Shown: one piece after another, positions 45,888 to 54,791 of the stretch | How positions within the stretch are numbered: the first letter of the stretch is position 1 | How the letters are laid out: each line of letters begins with the position of its first letter | Source of the DNA: an uncultured Bacteroidota bacterium | GTDB taxonomy: Bacteria; Bacteroidota; Bacteroidia; Flavobacteriales; Flavobacteriaceae | Direction: 5' to 3' | DNA: 64,000 nt | Assembly: GCA_902598305.1 (NCBI GenBank) | Contig: CACKBL010000003.1 | Coordinates: 143,296 to 207,295, forward strand | Notes under the pieces: generated by a model | The model's database searches: none | The model's input: the letters and a program-made list of their open reading frames with translations, nothing else | Told to the model about the DNA's origin: nothing | Made by a program: the position numbers and the translations under genes

Positions 45888-46787
45888 TTATAGTTTCATC
45901 TCTGAAAATGGTATTATAATATTATACCCTTTTTTAGAGAAGTAATTTGGTGTTTCGGTGTCTCCAGAAGCAAGTATAAAATCTCCTCCCCAAGAACCTA
46001 AACTTTTTATTTGACCACAAAAATCTTTAAAAATAACTTTTTGTATTGGCTTTTTGGAGATGATTTTGGAGATTATTTCTTCATGTTCTTTTACCATTTC
46101 ATTAAATATTTTTTGATTTTTTTCTTTAACAAGCATCTCTCCCAAAGAATTAATTTTTAAAATATCATCTTTATATTCATTTTTTTGATTCAAAAATTTA
46201 GTCACTTCTTTTTGGCTGTTAACTTTTTTATTAAGGTGAATAAAAAAAAGATTATCCTTAAATGGTGGAGAAAATCTTGCCGGTGTAATTTCATTAGTGT
46301 CACCTTTCTTTTGAAAAAAAATTGATTTTTTTGAGTTTGCAACTGCTATGTCATAGCCACTTCCATTGTAAGTTGTTTTTAATAATTCATATGGATTTAT
46401 ATTAAGCCAATTGGAAACGTTATTTATAAGTGTTGAAGAAGATCCTAATCCCCAATTTCTCTTAAATTCTAAGTTTGTTGAAATATTCAATCCTTCCCCT
46501 GCAAAACCTGGGGACAATACATTTATATTTTTTAAAAGTTTTGACAACGAATAGACGAATTCTGTCTTAGTCTTTTTAGATTTTAATAATTTAAAGTTTA
46601 AGTCAAATTTACAATCTATCCACTTCTCATTATCACAAGTATAAGCTTCCCAAGCAATATATTTTTTTCTATTTTTTTTAATTGACAGTTTTTGACCATA
46701 CTTTGTAGGCATAGCTAAACCTTTAGCCCCTTTTAAAACAAGATATTCAGCTGTAATTAATAATTTCCCACAACTATAGTAATCCAT
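45888..46787 (-). CDS. GYDIA-type GHMP kinase (mevalonate pathway-like)
   Basis: 299 residues. The GHMP fold starts CGKLLITAEYLVLKGAKGLA, with the ATP loop NWGLGSSSTLINNVSNWL at about 115-132 and the diagnostic NGSGYDIAVANSKKSIFF at about 139-156. The glycine-rich end is LGSWGGDFILASGD. Bacteroidota carry this form next to HMG-CoA reductase, and it is thought to be a mevalonate or phosphomevalonate kinase; which step it performs is not proven. It starts one base after the HMGR gene. Confidence 0.88.
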   Translation of the reverse strand: MDYYSCGKLLITAEYLVLKGAKGLAMPTKYGQKLSIKKNRKKYIAWEAYTCDNEKWIDCKFDLNFKLLKSKKTKTEFVYSLSKLLKNINVLSPGFAGEGLNISTNLEFKRNWGLGSSSTLINNVSNWLNINPYELLKTTYNGSGYDIAVANSKKSIFFQKKGDTNEITPARFSPPFKDNLFFIHLNKKVNSQKEVTKFLNQKNEYKDDILKINSLGEMLVKEKNQKIFNEMVKEHEEIISKIISKKPIQKVIFKDFCGQIKSLGSWGGDFILASGDTETPNYFSKKGYNIIIPFSEMKL

Positions 46788-46788
46788 T

Positions 46789-48099
46789 CTATTTTTTATT
46801 AAGAAATTCTCTCACATTTTTATACGATACCAAGTTGTTTTTAAAATATTCAATAGCTTCTTCTTTTTGTTTTGGACTAGCCCCAAGCTGATTTAGTACA
46901 TTTAGTAAATGCATTTTCATATGTCCCTTTTGAATTCCTGAAGTCACTAATGATTTTATAGCAGCAAAGTTTTGTGCTAAACCCGTGGCTACAATAATCT
47001 GCATTAATTCAGCAGCATTAGGATTTCCAAGTAAATTGTGTGCCCAATCCACCAGTGGGTGAAGCTTAGTTAAACCACCGACAGTGCCAATTGACACGGG
47101 AATAGTTAATTCAAAATAAAAGTAATCATCTTTAATATAAGCATCTGATAAACCGGAATAATTTCCACTCCTAGATGCGTAAGCGTGAACACCTGCTTCT
47201 ACAGATCTAAAATCATTACCTGTAGCAATTACAACTGAATCTATTCCATTCATAATTCCCTTATTGTGAGTAACTGCTCTGAAAGTATCTACTTTAGAAA
47301 TTTTTACAGCATTTATAAAATTTTCAACAAAGTTTTCATCGTTTAATTCATCATTTTCTTTTAAATCTTCGACTTTACAATTAACACTGGCTTTTGCAAT
47401 ACAATTAGGAGTATAATTTGATAAAATACTCATCACAAAATCAATTTTTTCACTACCGTTATCTAAAAATTTTTTTTCTCCAACATAAAATTTAAAAATC
47501 TCAGTTATTTTCTCTAGGCAAGTGTTTATGAAATTTGCACCCATTGAATCAACGGTATTAAATTTCACGAAAATTTGATAATAAGAGTTGATTTTTTTGC
47601 TCATATCAGCAAGTTCAAGACTTGAAATACCGCCTCCCCTTTTTTCCATATTTGATGTTATTGGTTTTAAATCTTCAATTATATTTTTAGTTATTTTTTT
47701 GAAAAAAGATTTAAGTTTTTTAAATGAACCGTTGTAAAAAAAATGAATTTGTCCAACTTTTTCCACACCCAAAATTTTTGTTTTAAACCCTCCTAGGTTT
47801 GCCCAGAATTTGGCCGTCTTGGATACTGCAGCCACAACACTGCTTTCCTCAATTGCCATAGGTATTGTGTAATATTTACCGTTAATTAAAAAATTTGGTG
47901 CTACTGCGAAAGGAAGATAAAAATTTGATATGGTATTTTCAATAAATTCGTCATGAAGGTTTTGAATTGATTCGTCATTATTCAAATAACTAAATAGAAG
48001 ATGTTTGGCTTTTTTATTGTTATGAAAATGGGTTTTTATTATCCAATCAATTTTTTCTAACTTATTTTTTTTTGAGAAGCCATTCACAAAATTGCTCAT
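46789..48099 (-). CDS. mvaA: Class II hydroxymethylglutaryl-CoA reductase
   Basis: 436 residues with no membrane segment, which is the bacterial class II form. Recognised stretches are NFYLPFAVAPNFLINGKYYT with the active-site Glu in IPMAIEESSVVAAVS, THNKGIMNGIDSVVIATGND, RSVEAGVHAYASRSG and PVSIGTVGGLTKLHP. It reduces HMG-CoA to mevalonate (annotations often say 'degradative' for the class), and with the adjacent GYDIA kinase it points to biosynthetic isoprenoid supply. It is transcribed divergently from the DPP IV gene, with 53 bases between them. Confidence 0.93.
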   Translation of the reverse strand: MSNFVNGFSKKNKLEKIDWIIKTHFHNNKKAKHLLFSYLNNDESIQNLHDEFIENTISNFYLPFAVAPNFLINGKYYTIPMAIEESSVVAAVSKTAKFWANLGGFKTKILGVEKVGQIHFFYNGSFKKLKSFFKKITKNIIEDLKPITSNMEKRGGGISSLELADMSKKINSYYQIFVKFNTVDSMGANFINTCLEKITEIFKFYVGEKKFLDNGSEKIDFVMSILSNYTPNCIAKASVNCKVEDLKENDELNDENFVENFINAVKISKVDTFRAVTHNKGIMNGIDSVVIATGNDFRSVEAGVHAYASRSGNYSGLSDAYIKDDYFYFELTIPVSIGTVGGLTKLHPLVDWAHNLLGNPNAAELMQIIVATGLAQNFAAIKSLVTSGIQKGHMKMHLLNVLNQLGASPKQKEEAIEYFKNNLVSYKNVREFLNKK

Positions 48100-48152
48100 A
48101 GCATTGGATTTTTGTTAAAGATACCATATTAGAAGAACATTTTTTGGATGTT

Positions 48153-50351
48153 ATGCAAAAGAAATTAACTTTAACCTTAAAATCAACATTAGAGGCTTTG
48201 AGATATCTTATTTTTTTATTTTTTTTAAATAGTATTTTTTCTCAACAAAATTTTCTTAATAACGAAGACATATGGAATTTTGAATTTGAGCAAAAAATTT
48301 ACAAATCAATCTATCATTTTAAATCAAAAAGTTATTATTCAACTATTGAAATCAATAACAGTGAAAAGAAATCAAAAATTGTGTTAAGAAGTTATGAAAC
48401 TGGAGAAATTGTTGATGTTATCTTAGACTCATCCTCTTCCGCTAAGATACCTTTTTTCACAAATTATTCTTTTTCAAACAATGAAAGAAAAATAATATTA
48501 GAAACAAATTCATATCCACTCTACAGAAGGTCTAAGTTGGCAGAATATTATATTTATGACACCCAAAATAATGATATTGGCTACGTTTTTAATGGTTTAA
48601 TTCAAGAACCTTTTTTCTCACCAGATGGTGAAAAAGTTGCATTTATTTATAACAGAAATTTATATATCAAATTTTTAAAAACTAATATAATAAAACAAAT
48701 TACTTTTACAGGAAGTGAAAACGTCCTTAACGGTTTAGCGGATTGGGTTTATGAAGAGGAGTTTGGAATGGTTCGAGCTTTTGATTGGAATAAGGACAGC
48801 GATAATCTTGCTTATATTGTTTTTGATGAAACAAATGTTCCACAGTATTCAATGCAAATTTTCGGCAACAATTTGTATCCTTTTCAGTATAACTTTAAAT
48901 ACCCTAAGGCCGGTGAAATAAATTCTAGTTTAGATTTAAAAATATATAATTTAGCAAGCGAAAAAACCAATTCGGTTGATTTAAGCATAAATACAAATGA
49001 TTATTATTACATTCCAAGATTAAAATTCAGCAGTTTTTCAAATAAGCTATACATTCAATCTTTAAATAGATTACAGAATACTTTAACTCTATCAACATAT
49101 GAACTAGGTTCAGGAAAAATTAAAAAAATATTTTCAGAAAAAGATGAAACTTATGTAGATGTACAAGAAAAACTTTTTCTTTTAGACGATGAAAATTTCT
49201 TTTGGTTAAGCGACAGAAGTGGTTTTAATCATATTTATTTAGTACAAAATGATGGAAAAAGCTTAAAACAAATCACAAGTGGGAATTGGGATGTTGCAAA
49301 ATTATTGGGTTTCAATAATACTACTATTTATTATTCTTCAAGTGAGGATAATTCAACTGAGAGAGTGATTTATAGTATTGGTTTAAATGGAAAAAATAAA
49401 AAAGCCATATCACCGAAAGCTGGTTTTAATGGAGCATCATTTACATCTAATTATAAATACTTTATTCACACTTTTGAGGATAAGGATACGCCCTTAATTT
49501 ATTCGCTTAGAGATAGTAAAAATGGAAAATTAATAAGAAAGATTTTGGACAACAAAGCACTTCTTGAAAAACTAAGTCCATTCAATCTTTCTTATAAAGA
49601 TATTTCCAAAATAACTATAAATAATCAGGAATTTAATATGTGGATGATTAAACCAAATAATTTCAATCCCAAAAAAAAATACCCTTTACTTATTTATCAG
49701 TATTCAGGTCCTGGATCGCAAGAGGTTGAAAATAGATGGAGTAGTAATCGAGACTTATGGCACCAGATGCTAGCTCAAAAAGGTTATGTAATTGCCTGTC
49801 TTGACGGAAGAGGAACAGGGTTTAAGGGTAAAAAGTTTAAAAAAATAACCTATGGGCAACTTGCTAAATATGAAACGGAAGACCAAATATCTTTTGCAAA
49901 ATATTTATCAAAACTTCCTTACATTGATAAAAATAGAATAGGAATTTGGGGATGGAGTTATGGAGGTTTGATATCTACAAACTGTATCCTGAAAGGCAAT
50001 GAAATATTCTCACTAGCAATTGCTGTTGCACCAGTCACTAATTGGAGATTTTATGATACAATTTACACCGAAAGATTTATGGGACTGCCGAAAGATAATC
50101 CCGAGGGTTATGATTTAAATTCTCCTCTTAATTTTGCCCATTTACTTGAGGGAGATTATTTACTAATTCATGGCTCTGCAGATGACAATGTGCATTTACA
50201 AAACACTATGCGAATGGTTGAAGAGTTAATTCAAAACAACAAACAATTCGAATGGATGATCTATCCAGACAAAAACCATGGGATATATGGTGGAAATTCT
50301 TCCATTCACCTGTATAATAAAATGACTACTTTTATAGAAAACAAATTGTGA
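48153..50351 (+). CDS. Dipeptidyl peptidase IV (S9B) serine protease
   Basis: 732 residues from the ATG at 48153 (an upstream TTG adds three codons). A signal peptide covers about 1-30 (YLIFLFFLNSIFSQ). The eight-bladed beta-propeller is about 40-470, containing ADWVYEEEFGM, the double-Glu motif that binds the substrate amino end. The alpha/beta hydrolase part ends with the catalytic triad: Ser about 602 in GIWGWSYGGLIS, Asp about 677 in GSADDNVHLQ, His about 709 in DKNHGIYGG. It removes X-Pro or X-Ala dipeptides from peptides in the periplasm. The peptide transporter gene follows by 18 bases, making a peptide-use pair. Confidence 0.94.
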   Translation: MQKKLTLTLKSTLEALRYLIFLFFLNSIFSQQNFLNNEDIWNFEFEQKIYKSIYHFKSKSYYSTIEINNSEKKSKIVLRSYETGEIVDVILDSSSSAKIPFFTNYSFSNNERKIILETNSYPLYRRSKLAEYYIYDTQNNDIGYVFNGLIQEPFFSPDGEKVAFIYNRNLYIKFLKTNIIKQITFTGSENVLNGLADWVYEEEFGMVRAFDWNKDSDNLAYIVFDETNVPQYSMQIFGNNLYPFQYNFKYPKAGEINSSLDLKIYNLASEKTNSVDLSINTNDYYYIPRLKFSSFSNKLYIQSLNRLQNTLTLSTYELGSGKIKKIFSEKDETYVDVQEKLFLLDDENFFWLSDRSGFNHIYLVQNDGKSLKQITSGNWDVAKLLGFNNTTIYYSSSEDNSTERVIYSIGLNGKNKKAISPKAGFNGASFTSNYKYFIHTFEDKDTPLIYSLRDSKNGKLIRKILDNKALLEKLSPFNLSYKDISKITINNQEFNMWMIKPNNFNPKKKYPLLIYQYSGPGSQEVENRWSSNRDLWHQMLAQKGYVIACLDGRGTGFKGKKFKKITYGQLAKYETEDQISFAKYLSKLPYIDKNRIGIWGWSYGGLISTNCILKGNEIFSLAIAVAPVTNWRFYDTIYTERFMGLPKDNPEGYDLNSPLNFAHLLEGDYLLIHGSADDNVHLQNTMRMVEELIQNNKQFEWMIYPDKNHGIYGGNSSIHLYNKMTTFIENKL

Positions 50352-50369
50352 TAATTAAACCTAATTTAT

Positions 50370-52001
50370 TTGAGGGAAACTGAATTCCAATTTAATGGCT
50401 CTTTTTTAAATCAAAAAACAATTTTTAACCACCCTTCAGGCTTATTTGTTCTTTTTTTTACAGAAATGTGGGAGAGGTTTAGCTACTATGGAATGAGGGC
50501 AATATTAGTCCTGTTTTTAACATCTTCATTATTAAATGACGGATGGGGATGGGAAAGAGAAGATGCCCTGATGCTTTATGGTTGGTACACAGGTTTAGCT
50601 TATTTTACTCCTATCATTGGAGGAGTCATCGCTGACAGGTTTTTAGGTTATAGAAATGCAACTGTAATTGGTGCATTAACTATGGCCATAGGGCATGGAG
50701 CTATGGCACTAGAATATTTTGAAAATTTTTTTTTCTTCCTTGGGATTGCATTGTTAATAACTGGGAATGGTTTGTTCAAACCAAATATTTCATCAATAGT
50801 TGGTCAACTATATAAGGATGCAGATATTAGAAAAGATGGGGCGTATACTATTTTCTATATGGGTATAAATTGTGGAGCTTTTTTAGGTATTTTGTTGTGC
50901 GGTTATCTGGGAGAAAATATTGGATGGCATTGGGGTTTTGGAGTTGCTGGAATTTTTATGTTTTTTGGCATGCTTCAGTTTTATTTTGCCCAAAATATTT
51001 TTGGCACCATAGGACTTAAACCTGAAAAAAAGGTTAAAGAGGTTGATGAAATAAAAAATCATTCTCCAATGACCTCAATTGAGTTAGATAGAATTTTAGT
51101 TATTTTAGTTTTTTCAGCTGCTACAATTTTTTTTTGGTGGGCTTTTGAACAAGCTGGAGGCTCAATGACAATTTTTGCAAATGATTATACTGACAGAAAC
51201 TTAACTGGTGAAGCGTCACTAGTATTTAAAATTGTAAATACCATAATAACAATTGTCCCAATGCTTGTTATAACATATGTTTTAATTAAATTATTTCAAA
51301 GTATCTTTCATGAATATTATTTATCTAATTTATTTCTAGGTATTAGTTTTGTAATTATTTGGGCAATAATCTTATTTATGTTAGGATTGATTCCTAAATC
51401 TACTTCAATTTTTTTAACTGGTTATTTAGATTTTTTTGAACATTATGTTCCTTTTGAATCGAACGCCTTAGAAGTTGAAGACACAGAAATTCCTGCTTCT
51501 TGGTTCTCGGTTTTAAATTCATTATTTATTATTATTTTCGCACCAATTTTTTCAATGCTTTGGGCTTCAAAAATGAATCCCAGTGGACCAGTTAAATTTT
51601 CAATCGGGTTAATCCTGCTTGGTCTTGGTTTTGGATTTCTAGCTTATGGATCAATGTCAATCCCATATGGTGCACAAACTGCAAGCGTAAGTATATTTTG
51701 GTTGGTATTTGCGTATCTATTTCATACACTTGGCGAATTATGTGTATCCCCTGTTGGTCTATCTTATGTTAGTAAGCTTGCCCCTATTAGACTTGTTGGA
51801 TTAATGTTTGGATTTTGGTTACTTTCCAGTTTTTTCGCAAATCTTATAGGAGGTTTTACTGGTAGTTACATTGATAAAATATCCTCAAATATAGGTCTTA
51901 CCGGATTCTTTTTAATTTTTACTGTGGTTCCAATATTGGTTGGATTTCTAATTTTTTTATTTAGAAATAACTTGATAAAAAGAATGCATGGATATTATTA
52001 A
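50370..52001 (+). CDS. POT (PTR2) family proton-dependent oligopeptide transporter
   Basis: 543 residues with 12 or more membrane helices. The family signature is near the start: FTEMWERFSYYGMRAILVLF, which contains the ExxER proton-coupling motif, followed by GGVIADRFLGYRNATVIG, and FYMGINCGAFLG at about 165-180. The start codon is TTG; no in-frame ATG precedes the ExxER motif and a stop lies at 50352-50354, so TTG is chosen. It takes up di- and tripeptides with H+, fitting its place directly after the dipeptidyl peptidase. It overlaps the thioredoxin-like gene by 14 bases. Confidence 0.94.
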   Translation: MRETEFQFNGSFLNQKTIFNHPSGLFVLFFTEMWERFSYYGMRAILVLFLTSSLLNDGWGWEREDALMLYGWYTGLAYFTPIIGGVIADRFLGYRNATVIGALTMAIGHGAMALEYFENFFFFLGIALLITGNGLFKPNISSIVGQLYKDADIRKDGAYTIFYMGINCGAFLGILLCGYLGENIGWHWGFGVAGIFMFFGMLQFYFAQNIFGTIGLKPEKKVKEVDEIKNHSPMTSIELDRILVILVFSAATIFFWWAFEQAGGSMTIFANDYTDRNLTGEASLVFKIVNTIITIVPMLVITYVLIKLFQSIFHEYYLSNLFLGISFVIIWAIILFMLGLIPKSTSIFLTGYLDFFEHYVPFESNALEVEDTEIPASWFSVLNSLFIIIFAPIFSMLWASKMNPSGPVKFSIGLILLGLGFGFLAYGSMSIPYGAQTASVSIFWLVFAYLFHTLGELCVSPVGLSYVSKLAPIRLVGLMFGFWLLSSFFANLIGGFTGSYIDKISSNIGLTGFFLIFTVVPILVGFLIFLFRNNLIKRMHGYY

Positions 52002-52533
52002 AACTTTTACTTTCTTATTTTTATTTGCTTTGAATATATCTTACTGCCAAGAGATTAAATGGATGTCATTGGATCAAGCTCTAAAACAACAAAAAATTAA
52101 GCCTAAAAAAATTATTATGGATGTTTATACTAAATGGTGTGGTCCGTGTAGATTACTTGACAAAAAAACTTTTGGTAATCCAGACGTCTCTAGATATATT
52201 TCTCAAAATTTTTATGCTGTTAAGTTTAATGCAGAAGGGAATGAAGAAATAATTTTTTATGATAAAAAATTCTCTAATCTGAATTACAACCCAGACAGGA
52301 AAGGTAGAAATTCAACCCACGATTTCACGAAGTTTCTAGGAATAAGAGGGTATCCAACAATTGTTTTTTTTAGTGAGGAAGGGGACCCAATCATCCCCCT
52401 GACTGGTTATTTTAATGTTAGACAAATAGAACCGTATTTAAAAATGATAAAAAGAGGAGACTATGCTATTTTTAAGGACTCTGATGATATTGAAAAATAT
52501 ATTGAAAACTTTGTATACAGATTTAGACAATGA
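51988..52533 (+). CDS. Secreted thioredoxin-like protein
   Basis: 181 residues with a signal peptide (MDIIKTFTFLFLFALNISYC, cleaved near QEIKW). The redox site is KWCGPCRLLDKKTFGNPDV at about 49-67, and the cis-Pro loop is IRGYPTIVFFSEEGDPI. This DUF255-like form probably acts in the periplasm as a reductant or disulfide-handling protein. The start lies inside the end of the POT gene. Its job with the peptidase and transporter is not clear; it may be only co-transcribed. It ends eight bases before the convergent lpxB stop. Confidence 0.87.
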   Translation: MDIIKTFTFLFLFALNISYCQEIKWMSLDQALKQQKIKPKKIIMDVYTKWCGPCRLLDKKTFGNPDVSRYISQNFYAVKFNAEGNEEIIFYDKKFSNLNYNPDRKGRNSTHDFTKFLGIRGYPTIVFFSEEGDPIIPLTGYFNVRQIEPYLKMIKRGDYAIFKDSDDIEKYIENFVYRFRQ

Positions 52534-52541
52534 CTATTTTT

Positions 52542-53636
52542 CTAAACTTTAGTAATTAATTTTGCTACTTTTAAACTTGTTTCTTCCTTTCCTAGTTTAT
52601 TTCTTAATATTTCATATTCTTTTTTAACTCTCAAAATATTTTCGTTTTTTAAGAGTTGTGATAATTCGTAAACAATATTCCTCTTTGAACAATCCTTTTG
52701 AATTAGCTCCTTAACAACTTCTTTGTCCATGATAATATTTACAAGGGAAATAAATTTTAGTTTAATAAATAATTTTCCAACTAAATATGAAAATAAACTA
52801 CTTTTATAACATACAATTTGTGGAACATCAAAAAGAGCAGTTTCAAGCGTTGCTGTCCCGCTAGTAACAATTGCAGCAGTAGATCTTTTTAGAAGATTAT
52901 AAGTATTATCATATACTATCTTAATTTTATCTTCCTTCAAGAATTGATTATACCAATCTTTATTTATATTCGACACACCTGCAATTATAAACTCATAGTT
53001 ATTAAAATGATTTACAACAGATTTGTAAACAGGCATCATTTTTTTGATTTCTTGTTTTCTACTTCCAGGTAAAAGAGCAATTACAGGTTTTGTTAATGTA
53101 AATGGGAATAAATCTGTATTTTTTTTTTCTTTATTTATGATTTCAACTAGGGGATGACCAACATAATATACATCTAGATTGTGTTTTTTTTGATAGTATT
53201 CTTTTTCAAAAGGTAAAATTACGTAAAGATAGTCTATATCACGTTTTATTTTTTTGATTCTGCTTTCCTTCCATGCCCATATTTGTGGACTAATATAAAA
53301 ATGATTTTGAAAACCAATTTTTTTAGCCCATTTGGCTATCACCATGTTAAAACCCGGATAATCTATATAAACTATTTTATCTGGTTGGTAAGTATTTATG
53401 TCCCTCTTACATAAACTAATATTTTTAAAAATTGTAAATATATTTTTTAAAACTTCCCAAAATCCCATGAAAGACAATTGATTTATGTGTTTAACTATTT
53501 CACCTCCGATTCCTTTCATTTTTTCTCCACCCCAAAATCTAAACTTCGCTTTTTTGTCAAGTTTTTTTATACTCTCCATAATTTTAGAACCATGTAGATC
53601 CCCTGAAGCTTCGCCTGCTATTATATAGTATTTCAT
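52542..53636 (-). CDS. lpxB: Lipid-A-disaccharide synthase
   Basis: 364 residues, a GT19 glycosyltransferase. The start MKYYIIAGEASGDLHGSKI is the family signature, and FRFWGGEKMKGIGGEIVKHI, KIVYIDYPGFNMVIAKWAKK, HFYISPQIWAWKESRIKKIK, and IALLPGSRKQEIKKMMP follow, with a late SGTATLETALFDVPQIV. It joins UDP-diacylglucosamine and lipid X to make the lipid A disaccharide. The gene directly abuts the small membrane protein gene with surE before it, so the three are one operon. Confidence 0.96.
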   Translation of the reverse strand: MKYYIIAGEASGDLHGSKIMESIKKLDKKAKFRFWGGEKMKGIGGEIVKHINQLSFMGFWEVLKNIFTIFKNISLCKRDINTYQPDKIVYIDYPGFNMVIAKWAKKIGFQNHFYISPQIWAWKESRIKKIKRDIDYLYVILPFEKEYYQKKHNLDVYYVGHPLVEIINKEKKNTDLFPFTLTKPVIALLPGSRKQEIKKMMPVYKSVVNHFNNYEFIIAGVSNINKDWYNQFLKEDKIKIVYDNTYNLLKRSTAAIVTSGTATLETALFDVPQIVCYKSSLFSYLVGKLFIKLKFISLVNIIMDKEVVKELIQKDCSKRNIVYELSQLLKNENILRVKKEYEILRNKLGKEETSLKVAKLITKV

Positions 53637-53915
53637 TTATACAATTTTTAAAATAGCAATAATTAATACTAAAAGTAGGAGAAATAATATCAATCCATGC
53701 ACATAATTTATTTTATTAAGTTTTAATAAAAGAAAAAATAAAGGGATATTAATTAAAGACCCAACACTAATTAAAGCACCCAATTTTTTTTGTATAAAAA
53801 GAGATTTTAAGCTGTTTGGAATTGAACCAGGAGAAAAAATTGTTGTAAAAAAAACGACTCCTGCTAAAGTTGCAATTATTCCGAAAACAAAACCCACTAG
53901 TTTTTTTTTAATCAT
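53637..53915 (-). CDS. Small membrane protein between lpxB and surE
   Basis: 92 residues with three hydrophobic segments (about 7-27, 43-64, 70-90) and a basic N-terminus (MIKKKLVGFV). It overlaps surE by eight bases and its stop abuts the lpxB start, the packing of a true operon gene. Family not recognised by me; it resembles short uncharacterised flavobacterial membrane proteins. A link to envelope lipid synthesis is inferred only from position. Confidence 0.72.
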   Translation of the reverse strand: MIKKKLVGFVFGIIATLAGVVFFTTIFSPGSIPNSLKSLFIQKKLGALISVGSLINIPLFFLLLKLNKINYVHGLILFLLLLVLIIAILKIV

Positions 53916-54675
53916 TAAAGTTCCACTTTTTTATTTTATGTATATAATCCTTTGCGGTCAAGTCAAATTTGATTGGTACAATTGAAGCGTAACCCTTTTT
54001 AAGAGCGTACTCATCTGTTTCATTCGACTTGTCATTATTAATAAAATCACCAGTCAACCAATAGTATTCTTTTCCCATCGGATTCTCTCTTTTGCAGAAT
54101 TTTTCTTCCCAGTGAGTGTTCGCTTGCCTGCAAACCTTTACACCTTTCACTTTTGATTTTGGGAAGTTTACATTAAGTACAATATCGCTAGGAAGTCTGT
54201 TTTTAAGAACACTATGAGTAATGGATTTTATTAATTTTTTAATGTGACCAAATTTTGCATTCCAGTCATAATCAAGAATTGAAAAACCAATAGCTGGGAC
54301 ACCTTGAATGCCAGCTTCAATTGCTGCACCTACCGTTCCAGAATAAAGCACATTCACAGAGGAATTTGAGCCATGATTAATTCCTGAAACACATATATCA
54401 GGTTTTTTTTCTAATATTTCATTAACTCCAAATTTTACACAATCAGCAGGTGTCCCTGATAGTTGGTACTCCAACTTAGCATTAGTATGAATATAACATC
54501 TAGAAGCATATAATGGAGAATTTATTGTTATCGAATGACTAGTTGCAGATTTTGGAGAATCAGGGGCTACAACTACAACATCACCAATGATAGACATAAT
54601 GTTTACTAGATACTTTAGACCTGGTGCATTTATACCGTCATCATTTGTAACGAGAATAAGAGGACGTTTAGCCAT
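53908..54675 (-). CDS. surE: 5'/3'-nucleotidase SurE
   Basis: 255 residues, the typical length. It opens with the metal-binding motif ILVTNDDGINAPGLKYL and continues VVVVAPDSPKSATSHSITIN, LSGTPADCVKFGV, ISGINHGSNSSVNVLYSGTV and EAGIQGVPAIGFS. It removes phosphate from nucleoside monophosphates and short polyphosphates in the cytoplasm. It starts the surE-small protein-lpxB operon and faces the C-terminal processing protease gene, with 116 bases between start codons. Confidence 0.96.
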   Translation of the reverse strand: MAKRPLILVTNDDGINAPGLKYLVNIMSIIGDVVVVAPDSPKSATSHSITINSPLYASRCYIHTNAKLEYQLSGTPADCVKFGVNEILEKKPDICVSGINHGSNSSVNVLYSGTVGAAIEAGIQGVPAIGFSILDYDWNAKFGHIKKLIKSITHSVLKNRLPSDIVLNVNFPKSKVKGVKVCRQANTHWEEKFCKRENPMGKEYYWLTGDFINNDKSNETDEYALKKGYASIVPIKFDLTAKDYIHKIKKWNFND

Positions 54676-54751
54676 CTTGAATATTTCTTTTTAAAGTTAG
54701 TAAATTACTAAACTGTAGTACTAAAATAATGTTAAAATCAAATAAATAATT

Positions 54752-54782
54752 TTGCTTGGTTTCAAGCAAATACATAAATTTG
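54752..54782 (+). promoter_or_regulatory. Promoter of the processing protease with a dyad in the spacer
   Basis: TTG at 54752-54754, a 20-base spacer and TAAATTTG at 54775-54782 fit the Bacteroidota promoter. The perfect dyad GCTTG-GTTT-CAAGC (54755-54768) lies in the spacer and could be an operator. The ATG at 54792 follows nine bases later, which also argues against the TTG start at 54756. Confidence 0.5.
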
Positions 54783-54791
54783 GAATCTTTT

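Noticed and set aside
54756..54791. TTG start for the processing protease adding 12 residues
   Set aside because: It would fall inside the predicted promoter and gives a worse signal peptide than the ATG at 54792.
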